Origin: Akkermansiaceae bacterium
GTDB taxonomy: Bacteria; Verrucomicrobiota; Verrucomicrobiia; Verrucomicrobiales; Akkermansiaceae
Length of the DNA: 64,000 nucleotides
Assembly: GCA_018402445.1 (NCBI GenBank)
Contig: JAGYIT010000007.1
Coordinates: forward strand, 558,001-622,000
Direction of reading: 5' to 3'
This document shows positions 28,061 through 39,524 of this stretch, piece by piece. The notes beneath the pieces were generated by a model that worked only from the letters and a program-made list of their open reading frames with translations, made no database searches and was not told where the DNA came from. How positions within the stretch are numbered: position 1 is the stretch's first letter; each line of letters begins with the position of its first letter. The translations under genes were made by a program, and so were the position numbers.

Positions 28061-28738
28061 GTGACAGTGCCGCGTTTCCCGATGTTCCATCCCGCCTTCC
28101 ATGATCTGCTCAAGCCGCAATGGCTGACCACGCTCGCCGAGCTGAAAGTTTCCGGAGGGATGGCGGTGAGCGAGCTGTCGCGTCGGCTGGACTCCAGCTA
28201 CATGACGGTGAAGCAGCATTGCGAGGATCTCACCAAGCTCGGTTATCTTCAACGCTCCCGGGTGCCGCGCACGGAGATCGGGCGGCCGGAGATTTTCTAC
28301 CGGCTCTCCGATAAGGCGGAGGGCATGTTTCCCGGGATTCCGGAGGGTTTCACGCTGGAGATGCTCGACCAGATCCAGCGCAGCTTCGGCGAGACTGCTC
28401 CTGACCGCTTGCTGTTCCAGTATTTCCAGAAGCGCGAGGAGGAGTGGAAAGAGAAACTCAGCAAGGGCACAACCCTGCTCTACAAGGCTCAGCTTTTCGT
28501 GAAGATCCGGTCGCAGGAAGGGCTTTTCCTCCGCTGCCTGCATGATGATGCGACAGGGGTGATCACGCTGCGCGAGTTTCACCATCCGCTGGCGAGGGTG
28601 TTCGCCAAACATCCGCGCGCCATCGAGATGGAACGCCGCGCGGTCGAGGGAGCGCTGGGTGTGAAAGTGTCCCGCGCCCCCGGCGAAGGGGTGGGGGACG
28701 CTCCGCCACATGTAGATTTCATCCTCTCCACGGCATGA
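28061..28738 (+). CDS. Winged-helix transcriptional regulator
   Basis: The N-terminal 90 residues form a winged helix: FHPAFHDLLKPQWLTTLAEL, then the helix-turn-helix GGMAVSELSRRLDSSYMTVK and QHCEDLTKLGYLQRSR, and a wing near GRPEIFYRLSDKAEG. This resembles ArsR/SufR-like regulators, but no C-terminal cysteine cluster is present, so iron-sulfur sensing is unlikely. The C-terminal 120 residues are an uncharacterised effector-type domain. The start is GTG at 28061 or ATG at 28082. It is divergent from the sulfatase-SGNH pair, and regulation of those genes is the natural hypothesis. The product is 225 residues from GTG or 218 from ATG. Confidence 0.75.
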   Translation: MTVPRFPMFHPAFHDLLKPQWLTTLAELKVSGGMAVSELSRRLDSSYMTVKQHCEDLTKLGYLQRSRVPRTEIGRPEIFYRLSDKAEGMFPGIPEGFTLEMLDQIQRSFGETAPDRLLFQYFQKREEEWKEKLSKGTTLLYKAQLFVKIRSQEGLFLRCLHDDATGVITLREFHHPLARVFAKHPRAIEMERRAVEGALGVKVSRAPGEGVGDAPPHVDFILSTA

Positions 28739-28962
28739 TATTTTCACGGCGTAAGGATTTTTGAATGAGAAACGGCCTTCAATTATCCAAGGCCCAGCAG
28801 CATGAAAAACCGCATACTCTCATTTTACGCCGCCAGCGCCGCGCATGGACGCGGATTGGAACCACGCACTGAGCCCGCAAGGGGTGAACCGCGATCTCGG
28901 CCGCGTGGATATCGAAAGAACGCGTGAACTTTCCAGAAATGGGGTCAGATGCGGCGTTGAAA

Positions 28963-29300
28963 TCAAGGGGTAATTTGTGCTTTTTTGAGGATGTCGGGGT
29001 TGAAGGGTTTTTGGTTTTTTAAGACTCCATAGATCAGGTGGAGGAGCTTGGTCATAACGGCTCCGATGATGACGATGGAGGGTTTGCCTTTCTCCTTGAG
29101 GCGTTCGGCGAAGGCTTTGCAGATGGGGTTGAAGCGCATGGCCGACATAGCAGGAAAGAACAGCGCTTTGCGGATGTGGCGGTTGCCCGCCTTGCTCATC
29201 GGGGTGCGCGTTTTGCCACTCGTGCCGCTTTGGAAGATGCGCGGCGTGACTCCCGCGTAGGCAGCAAGCTGACCGGCCGCCTCGCGCGATGCCAGGGCCG
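28963..29300 (-). pseudogene. IS110-family transposase, C-terminal remnant
   Basis: The reading frame encodes the Transposase_20 (helix-hairpin-helix) C-terminal domain of IS110/IS116/IS902 elements: LAAYAGVTPRIFQSGTSGKT, MSKAGNRHIRKALFFPAMSA, and LKEKGKPSIVIIGAVMTKLL, ending at the native-looking stop at 28963. The N-terminal DEDD catalytic domain is absent; homology stops near 29290, right at the end of the acetyltransferase gene. No IS ends are recognisable. The neighbouring spacer 28739-28962 holds no gene I can see. Confidence 0.85.
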
Positions 29301-29302
29301 GA

Positions 29303-29776
29303 TCAGCCGCGCGGAAACAGGAGTTCCAGCACCTCATAGCCGGTTTCGCTGAAGCCGAGGCGTTGGTAACTCAGGCGGGCGCCCTCGTTTTCCCGCTCCA
29401 TGTAGAGGCGTATGCCGCAGCAATCCGCGTCGGCTTCGCCCAGTTCCCTGACATGCGAGAAAAGCGCCCGGAAAACGCCGCGGCCGCGATGGAGCGGCTG
29501 CACATAGACGCTCTGGATCCACCAGATTTCGCCGTTTCTCCAATCGCTCCACTCAAAGGTATGTGCCGTCTGCCCCACCACCTCGCCATCGATCAACGCC
29601 ACGAAATACCGGCCTCGCGCCGGTTCGGAAACGAAACGCCGCACGCCCTCCGATACCGTCGCAGGATCAAGCTCGCGCCCCTCCGTCTCGCGGCACAGCG
29701 CGATGTTAAAGTGGGCGATGATTTCAATATCAGCAGGTATCGCTTGTCTGATCTTGATCATCACTTCTTTCATCAA
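29303..29776 (-). CDS. GNAT-family N-acetyltransferase
   Basis: The 157-residue product is a complete GNAT domain: IKIRQAIPADIEIIAHFNIA at the start, the strand-turn VALIDGEVVGQTAHTF, the acetyl-CoA site VQPLHRGRGVFRALFSHV (motif A, Q/RxxGxG/A), and MERENEGARLSYQRLGFSET near the end. The acceptor substrate is unknown. The C-terminus YEVLELLFPRG is complete, although the stop codon at 29303 directly abuts the IS110 remnant. The start may be the ATG at 29776 or at 29761. Confidence 0.88.
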   Translation of the reverse strand: MMKEVMIKIRQAIPADIEIIAHFNIALCRETEGRELDPATVSEGVRRFVSEPARGRYFVALIDGEVVGQTAHTFEWSDWRNGEIWWIQSVYVQPLHRGRGVFRALFSHVRELGEADADCCGIRLYMERENEGARLSYQRLGFSETGYEVLELLFPRG

Positions 29777-29789
29777 AATTGGAATGGGA

Positions 29790-32123
29790 TCACTTCACGG
29801 GTGTCAAAATGAAGTCCTTGATGGTGACACCGCGGCCTCCCTCGGCGATGACGAAATGGAGGGTGTTTCCGCCGCTCTTGAGTGTGACCGGGATCGCTTC
29901 GGTGGTTTGCCAGAGGCCGAGGGTGTAGGGCGCGGGTTGTTCCACGGGCTGCGAGTCGTTCACGGCGAAAAGGAACTTCTGGCCGGTCTGGGCCGTGGCG
30001 ACCTTGGCGGTCAGCAGGTAGTTCCCCGATCTCGGGGCATTGATCTTATACTCCGCCTTGAAGCCGCCGAAGGCGTGGATCTGCATGCCACCCGTGAATG
30101 AGCGCATTGCGGCCGACTTGCCGGAGGTTTCCTTGTGGGCGACGGACGGGACGGTGATCACGCCGTCGGTTTCCTGGATCTCAAGGTCGGCCTTATCGGC
30201 GGTTTCCGAATGGAGTTTCTGCTCCTTTTCGTTGGCCTCGGCGAGTTCCTCACCCAGCGGCCCGAGGGCGGCGGTGCTTGAGGCGAGAACGCGGGACTGC
30301 TGGATCGCGAAATTGCTCCACGATCCGCCCTGCTCGTTGCCGCGCTCGTTGTAGGCCTTTTCACCGAGGATGCGGCTGACCATTTGCGAGCGCACGATGC
30401 GGATGTAATCGTCCTTGTGGGCGCGGGCCTGGGTTTCGAGGAGAAACTGGTTGCCGGAGAGTTTCACATCGTCCTTGTCCCACCAGCTGTGCGGGAAGCC
30501 GGCTCCGAGATTGACCACCCAGCCTTTCGGCGTCCAATGGCTGAGGGCGGCGTGGGCTTTCTGCGTGACACCCCAGGTCGGGATCCCGAAGGAACGCAGA
30601 ATGAAGCGGCCGAAAAACGCGCGGCGTCCGCAGACCCCGCCGTTGAGCATGATGTTCTGCATCTGGTGATTCGAGGAAATGTCATACTGCACGTTCTGCG
30701 AGCCGTAGGGGACTTCGCTGCGGACGCTGTTCACATAACGCCAGCCGTAGTCGGGGTTGTAGATGTGGTCGGGCCGGTAGGTGCGCAGCATCTCGCGGCC
30801 CCAGGCGAGGATCTCGTCGGGGTCTGCGCTGTTCACGACGAAGCGCATTTCCCATGCGGTCAGAATTTTGAAAGCGGGATCCAGTTCTCCGCCGAGAAAT
30901 GCCTTCTCGAAATGCAGGTAGCGCTTCACGGGATGGACGTGGGCGGATGGGTCTTTGACGTTGGGGCTGTTGTTCTGTTTGACGGGATTGGCGTGCTCGA
31001 GGCTGGTGGCCAGCGCGAGGCGGCGCAAAACCCCTTTCTTCGCACCGGGGCTGATCTTCTGGATCGTGGAGAAAATCTCGGCCGCCTCGCCGAATTTCCC
31101 GTAGCGTGCGCCGCCGGCTATCATCATCTCCATCATCAAGGCCTCGTCGGAAAGCAGTTGCTCCACAGCGGCGGCCTTTTCGGAGCTTTGCTCGGCGAAA
31201 TCGGCGAGAGCGTCCGGCGTGGCCGCGGTGAGGATGAATGCCTTGGCGAGTTTCCCGTCGAGGGCGGAACTGGATAGAAACGAATCCAAGGAACCCAACA
31301 ATTTTTTGGCGGTATTCGCTTCGTGGGATTTCGCTTTGGCCAGCGCGGCCTGCGCCTGCTCGTGGGCGCGCTTCAATTCCGGTTCGTCGGCTTTGGCCTT
31401 TTCATAAAGAGCCGTGCGCTCCTTGAGCGCGGCCTCTCCTTCGGCAAGGTTCTTTTTCGCGGCGTCGAGCCGGCTTTCGGCGGCTTTCTTATCGGCGGAG
31501 GTCTTGGCGTCCTTCAGCGCGGCCTCGGCGGCGGCGATCTCCTTTTTCGCGCCGCCGATCCATTTGCCGTTGGCGTGGTCGATCAAGCCCTTAGCCGAAG
31601 CGATCTGACCGAGACCCTTCTGCGCGGCATCCGCCTTCGCCGCCGCTTCGGCGGTGGCCTTCACCGCGCTTTCGAGATCCGCGAAACCGTTGCCGCCGAT
31701 CTTGGGAAGCGCGCGGGAAATTTCCTCTTTGAGCGATTTCAGATCGGACGCGAAGCCGGACTCCAGTTTCCTGCCGCGATAGGGCGATTCGTCCTGCGGC
31801 GGCCACACCTTGGGAATGTCCTCAACATTTACGGCGGATATCGTAGGTGCCGGCTTGTTGCGGTTTTCCTCGAGATAGGTCTTGAGGTAGGCGACATCCG
31901 CGGCGGACAGCTTGTCCTGCTCGAAATGCATGCTGGAACCGTTGGACAGCGCCACGGTGACCACCCCGATCCTCGGATCATAGGACTTGAGTTCGCCTTC
32001 AAAGGTCTTGGCTCCGTCGGAGCTGGTCCATGTCCTGGCGTGGGCGCCGGTGAGTAATAGGCTTGTGATCGCAGCCAGAATCAAGCGGCTGGATGTGAGG
32101 TATTTGTGTTGCTTGTTTTTCAT
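29790..32123 (-). CDS. Secreted SHD1-domain, coiled-coil, transglutaminase-like protein
   Basis: From the ATG at 32123 the protein is 777 residues with a signal peptide (MKNKQHKYLTSSRLILAAIT, then SLLLTGAHA). An SHD1-like domain follows (RTWTSSDGAKTFEGELKSYD...LSAADVAYLKTYL). Next is a long Ala/Lys/Glu coiled coil, about residues 130-280 (AAEAALKDAKTSADKKAAES). The middle-to-C-terminal part is transglutaminase-like: NGGVCGRRAFFGRFILRSFG holds the candidate catalytic Cys, and QKAHAALSHWTPKGWVVNLG the candidate His. The C-terminal 130 residues resemble a carbohydrate-binding beta-sandwich (GGFKAEYKINAPRSGNYLLT). An extracellular cysteine peptidase or crosslinker is plausible; activity is inferred. 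A fragment of a similar SHD1 gene is found just upstream at about 32400-32480. Confidence 0.75.
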   Translation of the reverse strand: MKNKQHKYLTSSRLILAAITSLLLTGAHARTWTSSDGAKTFEGELKSYDPRIGVVTVALSNGSSMHFEQDKLSAADVAYLKTYLEENRNKPAPTISAVNVEDIPKVWPPQDESPYRGRKLESGFASDLKSLKEEISRALPKIGGNGFADLESAVKATAEAAAKADAAQKGLGQIASAKGLIDHANGKWIGGAKKEIAAAEAALKDAKTSADKKAAESRLDAAKKNLAEGEAALKERTALYEKAKADEPELKRAHEQAQAALAKAKSHEANTAKKLLGSLDSFLSSSALDGKLAKAFILTAATPDALADFAEQSSEKAAAVEQLLSDEALMMEMMIAGGARYGKFGEAAEIFSTIQKISPGAKKGVLRRLALATSLEHANPVKQNNSPNVKDPSAHVHPVKRYLHFEKAFLGGELDPAFKILTAWEMRFVVNSADPDEILAWGREMLRTYRPDHIYNPDYGWRYVNSVRSEVPYGSQNVQYDISSNHQMQNIMLNGGVCGRRAFFGRFILRSFGIPTWGVTQKAHAALSHWTPKGWVVNLGAGFPHSWWDKDDVKLSGNQFLLETQARAHKDDYIRIVRSQMVSRILGEKAYNERGNEQGGSWSNFAIQQSRVLASSTAALGPLGEELAEANEKEQKLHSETADKADLEIQETDGVITVPSVAHKETSGKSAAMRSFTGGMQIHAFGGFKAEYKINAPRSGNYLLTAKVATAQTGQKFLFAVNDSQPVEQPAPYTLGLWQTTEAIPVTLKSGGNTLHFVIAEGGRGVTIKDFILTPVK

Positions 32124-32144
32124 GGTTTGGATGCTGGAAATCTT

Positions 32145-32267
32145 GGGGAGCACACGCGCCCTCGCGTGTTGTTTCCGACGCCCCCGTCAGAAACCGCGTG
32201 GAATGGCTTGACGGCCAGTCTTCGGCGAGGGCGCCAAAGACAACACGCGAGGGCGCGTGTGCTCCCC
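32145..32267. repeat. Dispersed palindromic element with perfect 28-bp arms
   Basis: Arms at 32145-32172 and 32240-32267 are exact reverse complements (ggggagcacacgcgccctcg and so on), enclosing 67 bp. The same arm recurs at 25753-25797. It lies directly upstream of the SHD1/transglutaminase-like gene and could form a very stable hairpin. Confidence 0.85.
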
Positions 32268-32309
32268 TTGGAGCGCTCCGCGCCCCTACCGTATCCATCA
32301 CTTTGAACT

Positions 32310-32693
32310 TTACGAGACATTAGGGTGCGGGAGAAATTTTCGACCACGGTTGGAACGGATAATTACGGATAAGAAGGGATTGGATCGACGTCTTTTTCTG
32401 ATTTTCCCATCAGCGTTCGTCCACGTGCGGCCGAAGGCACCGGACACGGCGAGGAGCGTGATGGCGATGAAGCAAGTGATGTGGGATTGGATGGGGGATT
32501 TTATGCGATGGGGTCGGATTCCCTCCACCTCATCGCTGGTGAAAAGGTCGAGATCGTAGGAGCGGCGGTGATCTAAATAGAAGAGCGCGAGAGCGCTGCC
32601 TCCGGTGAGGAAAAATCTTTGTTCCTCAGCGAACCAAAGGCGCAAAAAATCCCGCTTGAGCGGAGTGCAGGCGTTAGAGTCTTCCCAATTCAT
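32310..32693 (-). pseudogene. Truncated AbiEii-type nucleotidyltransferase fused to an SHD1-gene fragment
   Basis: The N-terminal 56 residues match the nucleotidyltransferase AbiEii/AbiGii toxin family: LKRDFLRLWFAEEQRFFLTG followed by GSALALFYLDHRRSYDLDLF, which contains the GGS...DLDLF catalytic pattern. After TSDEVEG the similarity ends, and about 13 residues later the frame reads AITLLAVSGAFGRTWTNADG. That is a signal peptide plus the first residues of an SHD1 domain, like those of the 29790-32123 product. The rest is unrelated. So a deletion joined a toxin gene to an SHD1-protein gene. Loss of most of the nucleotidyltransferase makes it inactive. Confidence 0.75.
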
Positions 32694-32946
32694 GAGCGGC
32701 GCGAAGCAGGTATTCCCAGAGATGGTGGCGGCGGTCCAGCATCGGGCGCAACTGCGGAAAGGAATCGGCGACCTGCCGCAGGGTGAGAAATTGCCAGACC
32801 TCGTCCGTCCGCGCCTCGCGCATTAGCCAAGCAGCGGTGCGCAGCCACTCGGGCGTAGGTTCGCCCGCGAGCTTCAACCACAAGGTTTCCGCCGTCTCGG
32901 CACGATCCCACGCGTAATCGAGATTGTCTGCGGACAACACATTCAT
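32674..32946 (-). CDS. Small helical protein, probable partner of the AbiEii-like gene
   Basis: A 90-residue protein (MNVLSADNLDYAWDRAETAE ... TPEWLRTAAWLMREARTDEV ... LLRAAHELGRL), rich in Trp and predicted helices. Its 3' end overlaps the start of the truncated nucleotidyltransferase gene by 20 bp, the usual layout of a two-gene toxin-antitoxin pair. I infer an antitoxin or accessory role from this context only. With the toxin truncated, the gene is probably an orphan. Confidence 0.55.
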   Translation of the reverse strand: MNVLSADNLDYAWDRAETAETLWLKLAGEPTPEWLRTAAWLMREARTDEVWQFLTLRQVADSFPQLRPMLDRRHHLWEYLLRAAHELGRL

Positions 32947-32992
32947 CGTTTAGTTTCCTAGCTCTTGATCGTGGCTCGGTAAAGGCTAAGTC

Positions 32993-33316
32993 GTGGCATC
33001 ATGGGAAATTCCCTTGCTCCGGCGAATCGATCACCTGATGAGGGGCGGTCGCACCGGGGAAATCGACTACCTACTCGAACTCGACGGGCGCATCCTCCCG
33101 GTTGAGGTGAAAATCGGTGCCGCCGGCTCGATGAAAAGCCTGCACCAATTCATGCAGGAAAAACGGCTGCCCCTCGCCATACGCCTTGACCGCAACCCTC
33201 CCTCCCTGCAGGCGATTCATGTTTCCACTACACAGGGACAGCCCGTGCGATACCAGCTTCTCAGTCCTCCGCCGCTGAAAGCATGCTGTCTCGCGAAAAG
33301 CTACAGCAGGCTGTAG
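32993..33316 (+). pseudogene. C-terminal remnant of a DUF4143-type AAA ATPase
   Basis: Residues from about 20 on (GRTGEIDYLLELDGRILPVE, VKIGAAGSMKSLHQFMQEKR, LPLAIRLDRNPPSL) match the DUF4143 domain at the end of a family of predicted AAA ATPases. The catalytic EIDYLL...VEVK pattern recalls a nuclease-like fold. The ATPase domain and the DUF4143 N-terminal part are missing, and the C-terminus (KACCLAKSYSRL) does not look native. The frame opens with GTG at 32993. This is a decayed fragment beside another decayed toxin-antitoxin locus. Confidence 0.65.
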
Positions 33317-33340
33317 TAGTCCAAGGCCATCGGCGGCACG

Positions 33341-33375
33341 AAAAAACCGCCCCTCGCGCGGTGGCGTGGGGCGGC
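33341..33375 (-). terminator. Intrinsic terminator of ppdK
   Basis: On the minus strand a seven-base stem (ccgcccc/ggggcgg) with a GC-rich loop is followed by six T residues, about 40 bp after the ppdK stop. A small palindrome (ctacag ... ctgtag) lies beside it at 33301-33316. Confidence 0.75.
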
Positions 33376-33415
33376 TTGTGATGTTTTTCAGGGGCTTTTC
33401 AGCGCCCGATTCGGA

Positions 33416-36280
<2,865 letters not shown>

Positions 36281-36624
36281 TCCGCTGCCATATCTCGATA
36301 CAGGAAAATAATTCCTTTTACCGTGGAGCGGGCGCGGGAGGCTAGCAGGAGCGACTTACCTGTCAACCGGTCAATGGCGGAAAAACCAAGCATTCACGAC
36401 TCCCACTTCGGAAGAGACTCAAACACAGATCCGACTTCGCTAAAGCTACGACGGACAGGTGAACGGGATGAACTCAGATAAGAATGAACAGTGATAGGAA
36501 AGGAATGATTCGGGGCAGCCGATGTGGAGGTGTGTTGGCATCCTCTCCATCTGCGTCCATCCCGTTCATTTGCCTGCGGCCATCTCCGCTGCGCTACGGT
36601 TGTGGTTGGCCTTCTCTTCTGTGA
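36281..36624. other. Spacer between ppdK and the TonB receptor gene
   Basis: About 340 bp. Apart from the inverted-repeat element at 36460-36568 and the promoter expected for ppdK in 36281-36400, I see nothing I can name. Confidence 0.5.
36460..36568. repeat. Dispersed inverted-repeat element (TGAACGGGATGRAC family)
   Basis: The arm tgaacgggatgaactcagat at 36460 pairs with catctgcgtccatcccgttc ending at 36568, with a few mismatches, across about 68 bp. The inner halves of the arms resemble the element at 18413-18541. Confidence 0.6.
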
Positions 36625-38856
36625 TCAGAACGTGGCCTCTACACCGGCGTAGATCATGCGCGGCGCGTTGGCACGCGGGCCGAGCGGGGCGCGACTGACG
36701 ATCTTCTGGGTGTCGAACAGGTTCAGTATGCCGCCGACGAGCTTGAGGTTTTCGTTGAGCTGGTAGTGGCCGGTGAGATCGACGAGGAAGAGAGAGTCGA
36801 TTTTTCCGTCCACGGCGCTCGGGTTGCCCGGAAGTGCGGTGAGGTTATCGATGCGGACGTCGTCATTATAACCGGTGCCCCATGTGGAGGTGGTGAACGA
36901 AGCGTCGAGGTTGATGCCCCATTTTTCTGTGATGTAAGAGATGCCTGCCGCGAGTTTCCAGTCAGGGAGATAGGGAAGCTGGCTGCCGCTCTGGGCACCG
37001 GAGAAGAGTCCGGCGGTGTTGGCGAGGAGTCCGTTGATGTCCTTGAACTCGGCCTGGGTGTAAGTGGCGCTGATATAAATAGGTAGGCCGTAGCTTGCGC
37101 CCATCGCTTGGCCGAAGTCGTATTCCAAAAGGCTCTCAAGGCCCCATGCTTGCGCCGCGCCGGCGTTGCGGGAAGGGCTGAGGCCGCCGATAACATCGAA
37201 CTGCGGGGCGATGAGGTTGTCGTAATCGGTGTAAAAGGCGACGAGCTCGGTGCGGAGCGCGTCCTTGCGGTGACGGTAGCCGAGCTCGAAGCCGAGGCTT
37301 TCCTCGCTGTCGGTGCCTCCGAGATAACCCGAGGGATTGGCAGGCGACTGCCCGCGGTAGATGCCGCCGAAGAGGGAGTTTTCCGCATCGAAATCATAGG
37401 TCGCGCCGATGCCGCCCATGATGAGGTGTTCGTCGCCGGATGTGTTCACGCCCGCCGCCGTGGTGTTCTCGACTTCGAGATGCTCATAGCGGATGCCGGG
37501 GCGGAGGGTGAGGGCGCCGATCTTGATTTCATCCTCAAGATACAGCGCGGTGGCGAAGACCTCCTGAAGGCCGGCCGAGCCGATCGCTCCGGGCGCAGCC
37601 GGGCCGAAGCCGCCGGTTCCGTTCGAGGTGTAGAAGATCTGCTGGTTGGTGCCGCCCGCGCGGTCGTAGTGAAGGCGGAGCCCGACGGCGAGATCGTGAG
37701 ATACGGAGCCGGTGTCGAAGCGAAAATTGGCCTGGTTTTGCCAGCCGTAGGATTCGTGGTCGCGGAAGGCGTCGCGCGTGAAGATTTCACCGGCGCCTGT
37801 GCCTTGGAGAACGGCGAGCGAGGGGTCGTGGAGCAGGGCTTCGGCGACATTGGTGCGGAGCCCGGCACCGCGCAGGCCGTCGAGCTTGTCCCAGCTGCGC
37901 TCGAAGGAATTGAAGTAAACAGCGGTTTCGAAACGGAGGGCGTCGGAAGGTTCGGCGATCCATTTCAGGTAGGTTCGGAAATGCTCGGCGGTGTGATGGT
38001 CAAACTGAGTGGAGGAGTAGCGGCGGTTCGCATCGCGGCGAAGATCCGGGACGGTTAGGCCGCCGTAGGTTTCGTTCGCGTCGAAATCAGAGAAGCCGAC
38101 CTTGAACTCGAAGCGTTGCTTGAGGTCGGTGTTCGGCTCGTAGAAAAGCTTGAGCATCGGCTCGATGAGGTCGAAGCCGGAGTTTTTCGAGGTGCCGTCG
38201 ATGTCACGGAAGCCATCGGTGGTCATTGCGTGGAGTTCGAGAAGGTAGCCGAAGGTTCCGGCGTCCGTGGTCTGGGTGTCGCCGTACCATGTGTGGTTGA
38301 AAAAGGTCTGGTCGGTGCCGAAAGTGGTGCGGGAGAAGAAGTTGTTTTCGCCGTCGGCGGGAATTTCAGTGGAGAGAAAATTGACGACACCGCCGGTGGT
38401 TTGCGGGCCGTATCTCACCAGGGACGAGCCTTTTAGGAACTCGATGCCGGACATGCGCGCGGCGCGAGGGGAGTAGTAAGCGGCCGGGGCGGAGTAGGGC
38501 GAGGGCGCGGAGAGGATGCCGTCCTCCATGATCGTGACCTTGCTGCTGCGAGTGCTATCGACCCCACGCATGGCAATGTTGGGAAAATTTCCGTAGCCAT
38601 CCTCGTCCCGCACGAAAACGGATGGCACTTTGGCGACAATGCGGGCGAGGTTGGTATGGCCGCGCGAGCGGAAGCCCTCGGCGCTCAAAAATGCCGCCGA
38701 TCCGGGGAGCTGGAACACCTCGTCGTCCCCGCCCACCACCGTCAACGGAGCCAAAGTCCGCAGCGCGTCCTGCGCCCCGGCCTGTCCCGCCACCATTACT
38801 CCCGCCAATGCCAGCGGAACGACCTTTCCTGATTTCCTGCGATTCGTGTTTTTCAT
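36625..38856 (-). CDS. TonB-dependent receptor, FecA-like
   Basis: From the ATG at 38856 the protein is 743 residues: signal peptide (MKNTNRRKSGKVVPLALAGV), plug domain and a 22-strand-type barrel ending in MIYAGVEATF with the terminal Phe typical of outer-membrane barrels. The plug reads PSVFVRDEDGYGNFPNIAMR, then KVTIMEDGILSAPSPYSAPA and SSLVRYGPQTTGGVVNFLST, very like FecA, the ferric-citrate receptor. The N-terminal signalling domain of FecA and nearby fecI/fecR genes are absent, so it is a plain transporter. Substrate may be ferric citrate or another chelate; this is inference. A Fur-box-like site overlaps its upstream region. Confidence 0.9.
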   Translation of the reverse strand: MKNTNRRKSGKVVPLALAGVMVAGQAGAQDALRTLAPLTVVGGDDEVFQLPGSAAFLSAEGFRSRGHTNLARIVAKVPSVFVRDEDGYGNFPNIAMRGVDSTRSSKVTIMEDGILSAPSPYSAPAAYYSPRAARMSGIEFLKGSSLVRYGPQTTGGVVNFLSTEIPADGENNFFSRTTFGTDQTFFNHTWYGDTQTTDAGTFGYLLELHAMTTDGFRDIDGTSKNSGFDLIEPMLKLFYEPNTDLKQRFEFKVGFSDFDANETYGGLTVPDLRRDANRRYSSTQFDHHTAEHFRTYLKWIAEPSDALRFETAVYFNSFERSWDKLDGLRGAGLRTNVAEALLHDPSLAVLQGTGAGEIFTRDAFRDHESYGWQNQANFRFDTGSVSHDLAVGLRLHYDRAGGTNQQIFYTSNGTGGFGPAAPGAIGSAGLQEVFATALYLEDEIKIGALTLRPGIRYEHLEVENTTAAGVNTSGDEHLIMGGIGATYDFDAENSLFGGIYRGQSPANPSGYLGGTDSEESLGFELGYRHRKDALRTELVAFYTDYDNLIAPQFDVIGGLSPSRNAGAAQAWGLESLLEYDFGQAMGASYGLPIYISATYTQAEFKDINGLLANTAGLFSGAQSGSQLPYLPDWKLAAGISYITEKWGINLDASFTTSTWGTGYNDDVRIDNLTALPGNPSAVDGKIDSLFLVDLTGHYQLNENLKLVGGILNLFDTQKIVSRAPLGPRANAPRMIYAGVEATF

Positions 38857-38878
38857 CGTGTTGTGTTTCTTATTATTG

Positions 38879-38895
38879 TTGCGACTCAATCTCAA
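38879..38895. promoter_or_regulatory. Candidate Fur box upstream of the TonB receptor
   Basis: The 17-mer ttgcgactcaatctcaa is partly palindromic (TTGnGA...TCnCAA) and resembles Fur boxes of the TTGCGAATnATTCTCAA type. It lies 23 bp upstream of the receptor's start codon. The match is by eye only. Confidence 0.35.
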
Positions 38896-39044
38896 TAAGT
38901 GTTATGTACACTTGAATGTGTGGGAGAGGGGGTCGTCAACGCGAAAAAATGGGAATGGTGTGAAATGTCGCCGTAATCGCTGCCGGAGAAAGGGAGCGAG
39001 GAGCTAGGGCGAGATCAACCTAAAATCCGCAGTTCAAACGAAGA

Positions 39045-39246
39045 TTTTCACCGCAAAGGCGCAGAGGTCGCAGAGGGAACGCTGAGAAGAGTTTGTGTTT
39101 CGGGATAGTGCAGGGCATTTTTCACGGCAATTCCATTTCACCCATTGGGTGAACCATGCAGTTCCATCGTTTTTCCAAATTTTCTATCTTCCCACATGCA
39201 AGGCTCTGCGTTCCTTTGCGACCTCTGCGACTCTGCGGTGAAAAAT
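39045..39246. repeat. Dispersed inverted-repeat element (CACCGCAAAGGCGCAGAGG family)
   Basis: The left arm ttttcaccgcaaaggcgcag at 39045 continues gaggtcgcagaggg; the right arm at 39203-39246 ends ctctgcggtgaaaaa and is its complement. It is related to 16872-17002. The rest of the 38896-39524 spacer has no visible gene. Confidence 0.6.
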
Positions 39247-39524
39247 TGATACCCAACTGCGGTATTTAGGATCAAGCTGGGGGAGGAGAGGAACCGCGAA
39301 GGAACGCGAATCTTGGGTTGGTTGATGACATTGCCCTTATTCCATTTTCCGAAGCTATATGGATCCGCGTTGAGCCGCCGGCGAATCCCTAACCGCCTAC
39401 CAACTGCGTTTTCAACATGATAGTTTGATTGCGCCAGAGAAGAAGACCACGGATAAAAATGGATGACCTTCAATTCATGTGTTAAGCCATCAGCACCTCT
39501 TTTTGAGATTTGGGATTTGAGTTT

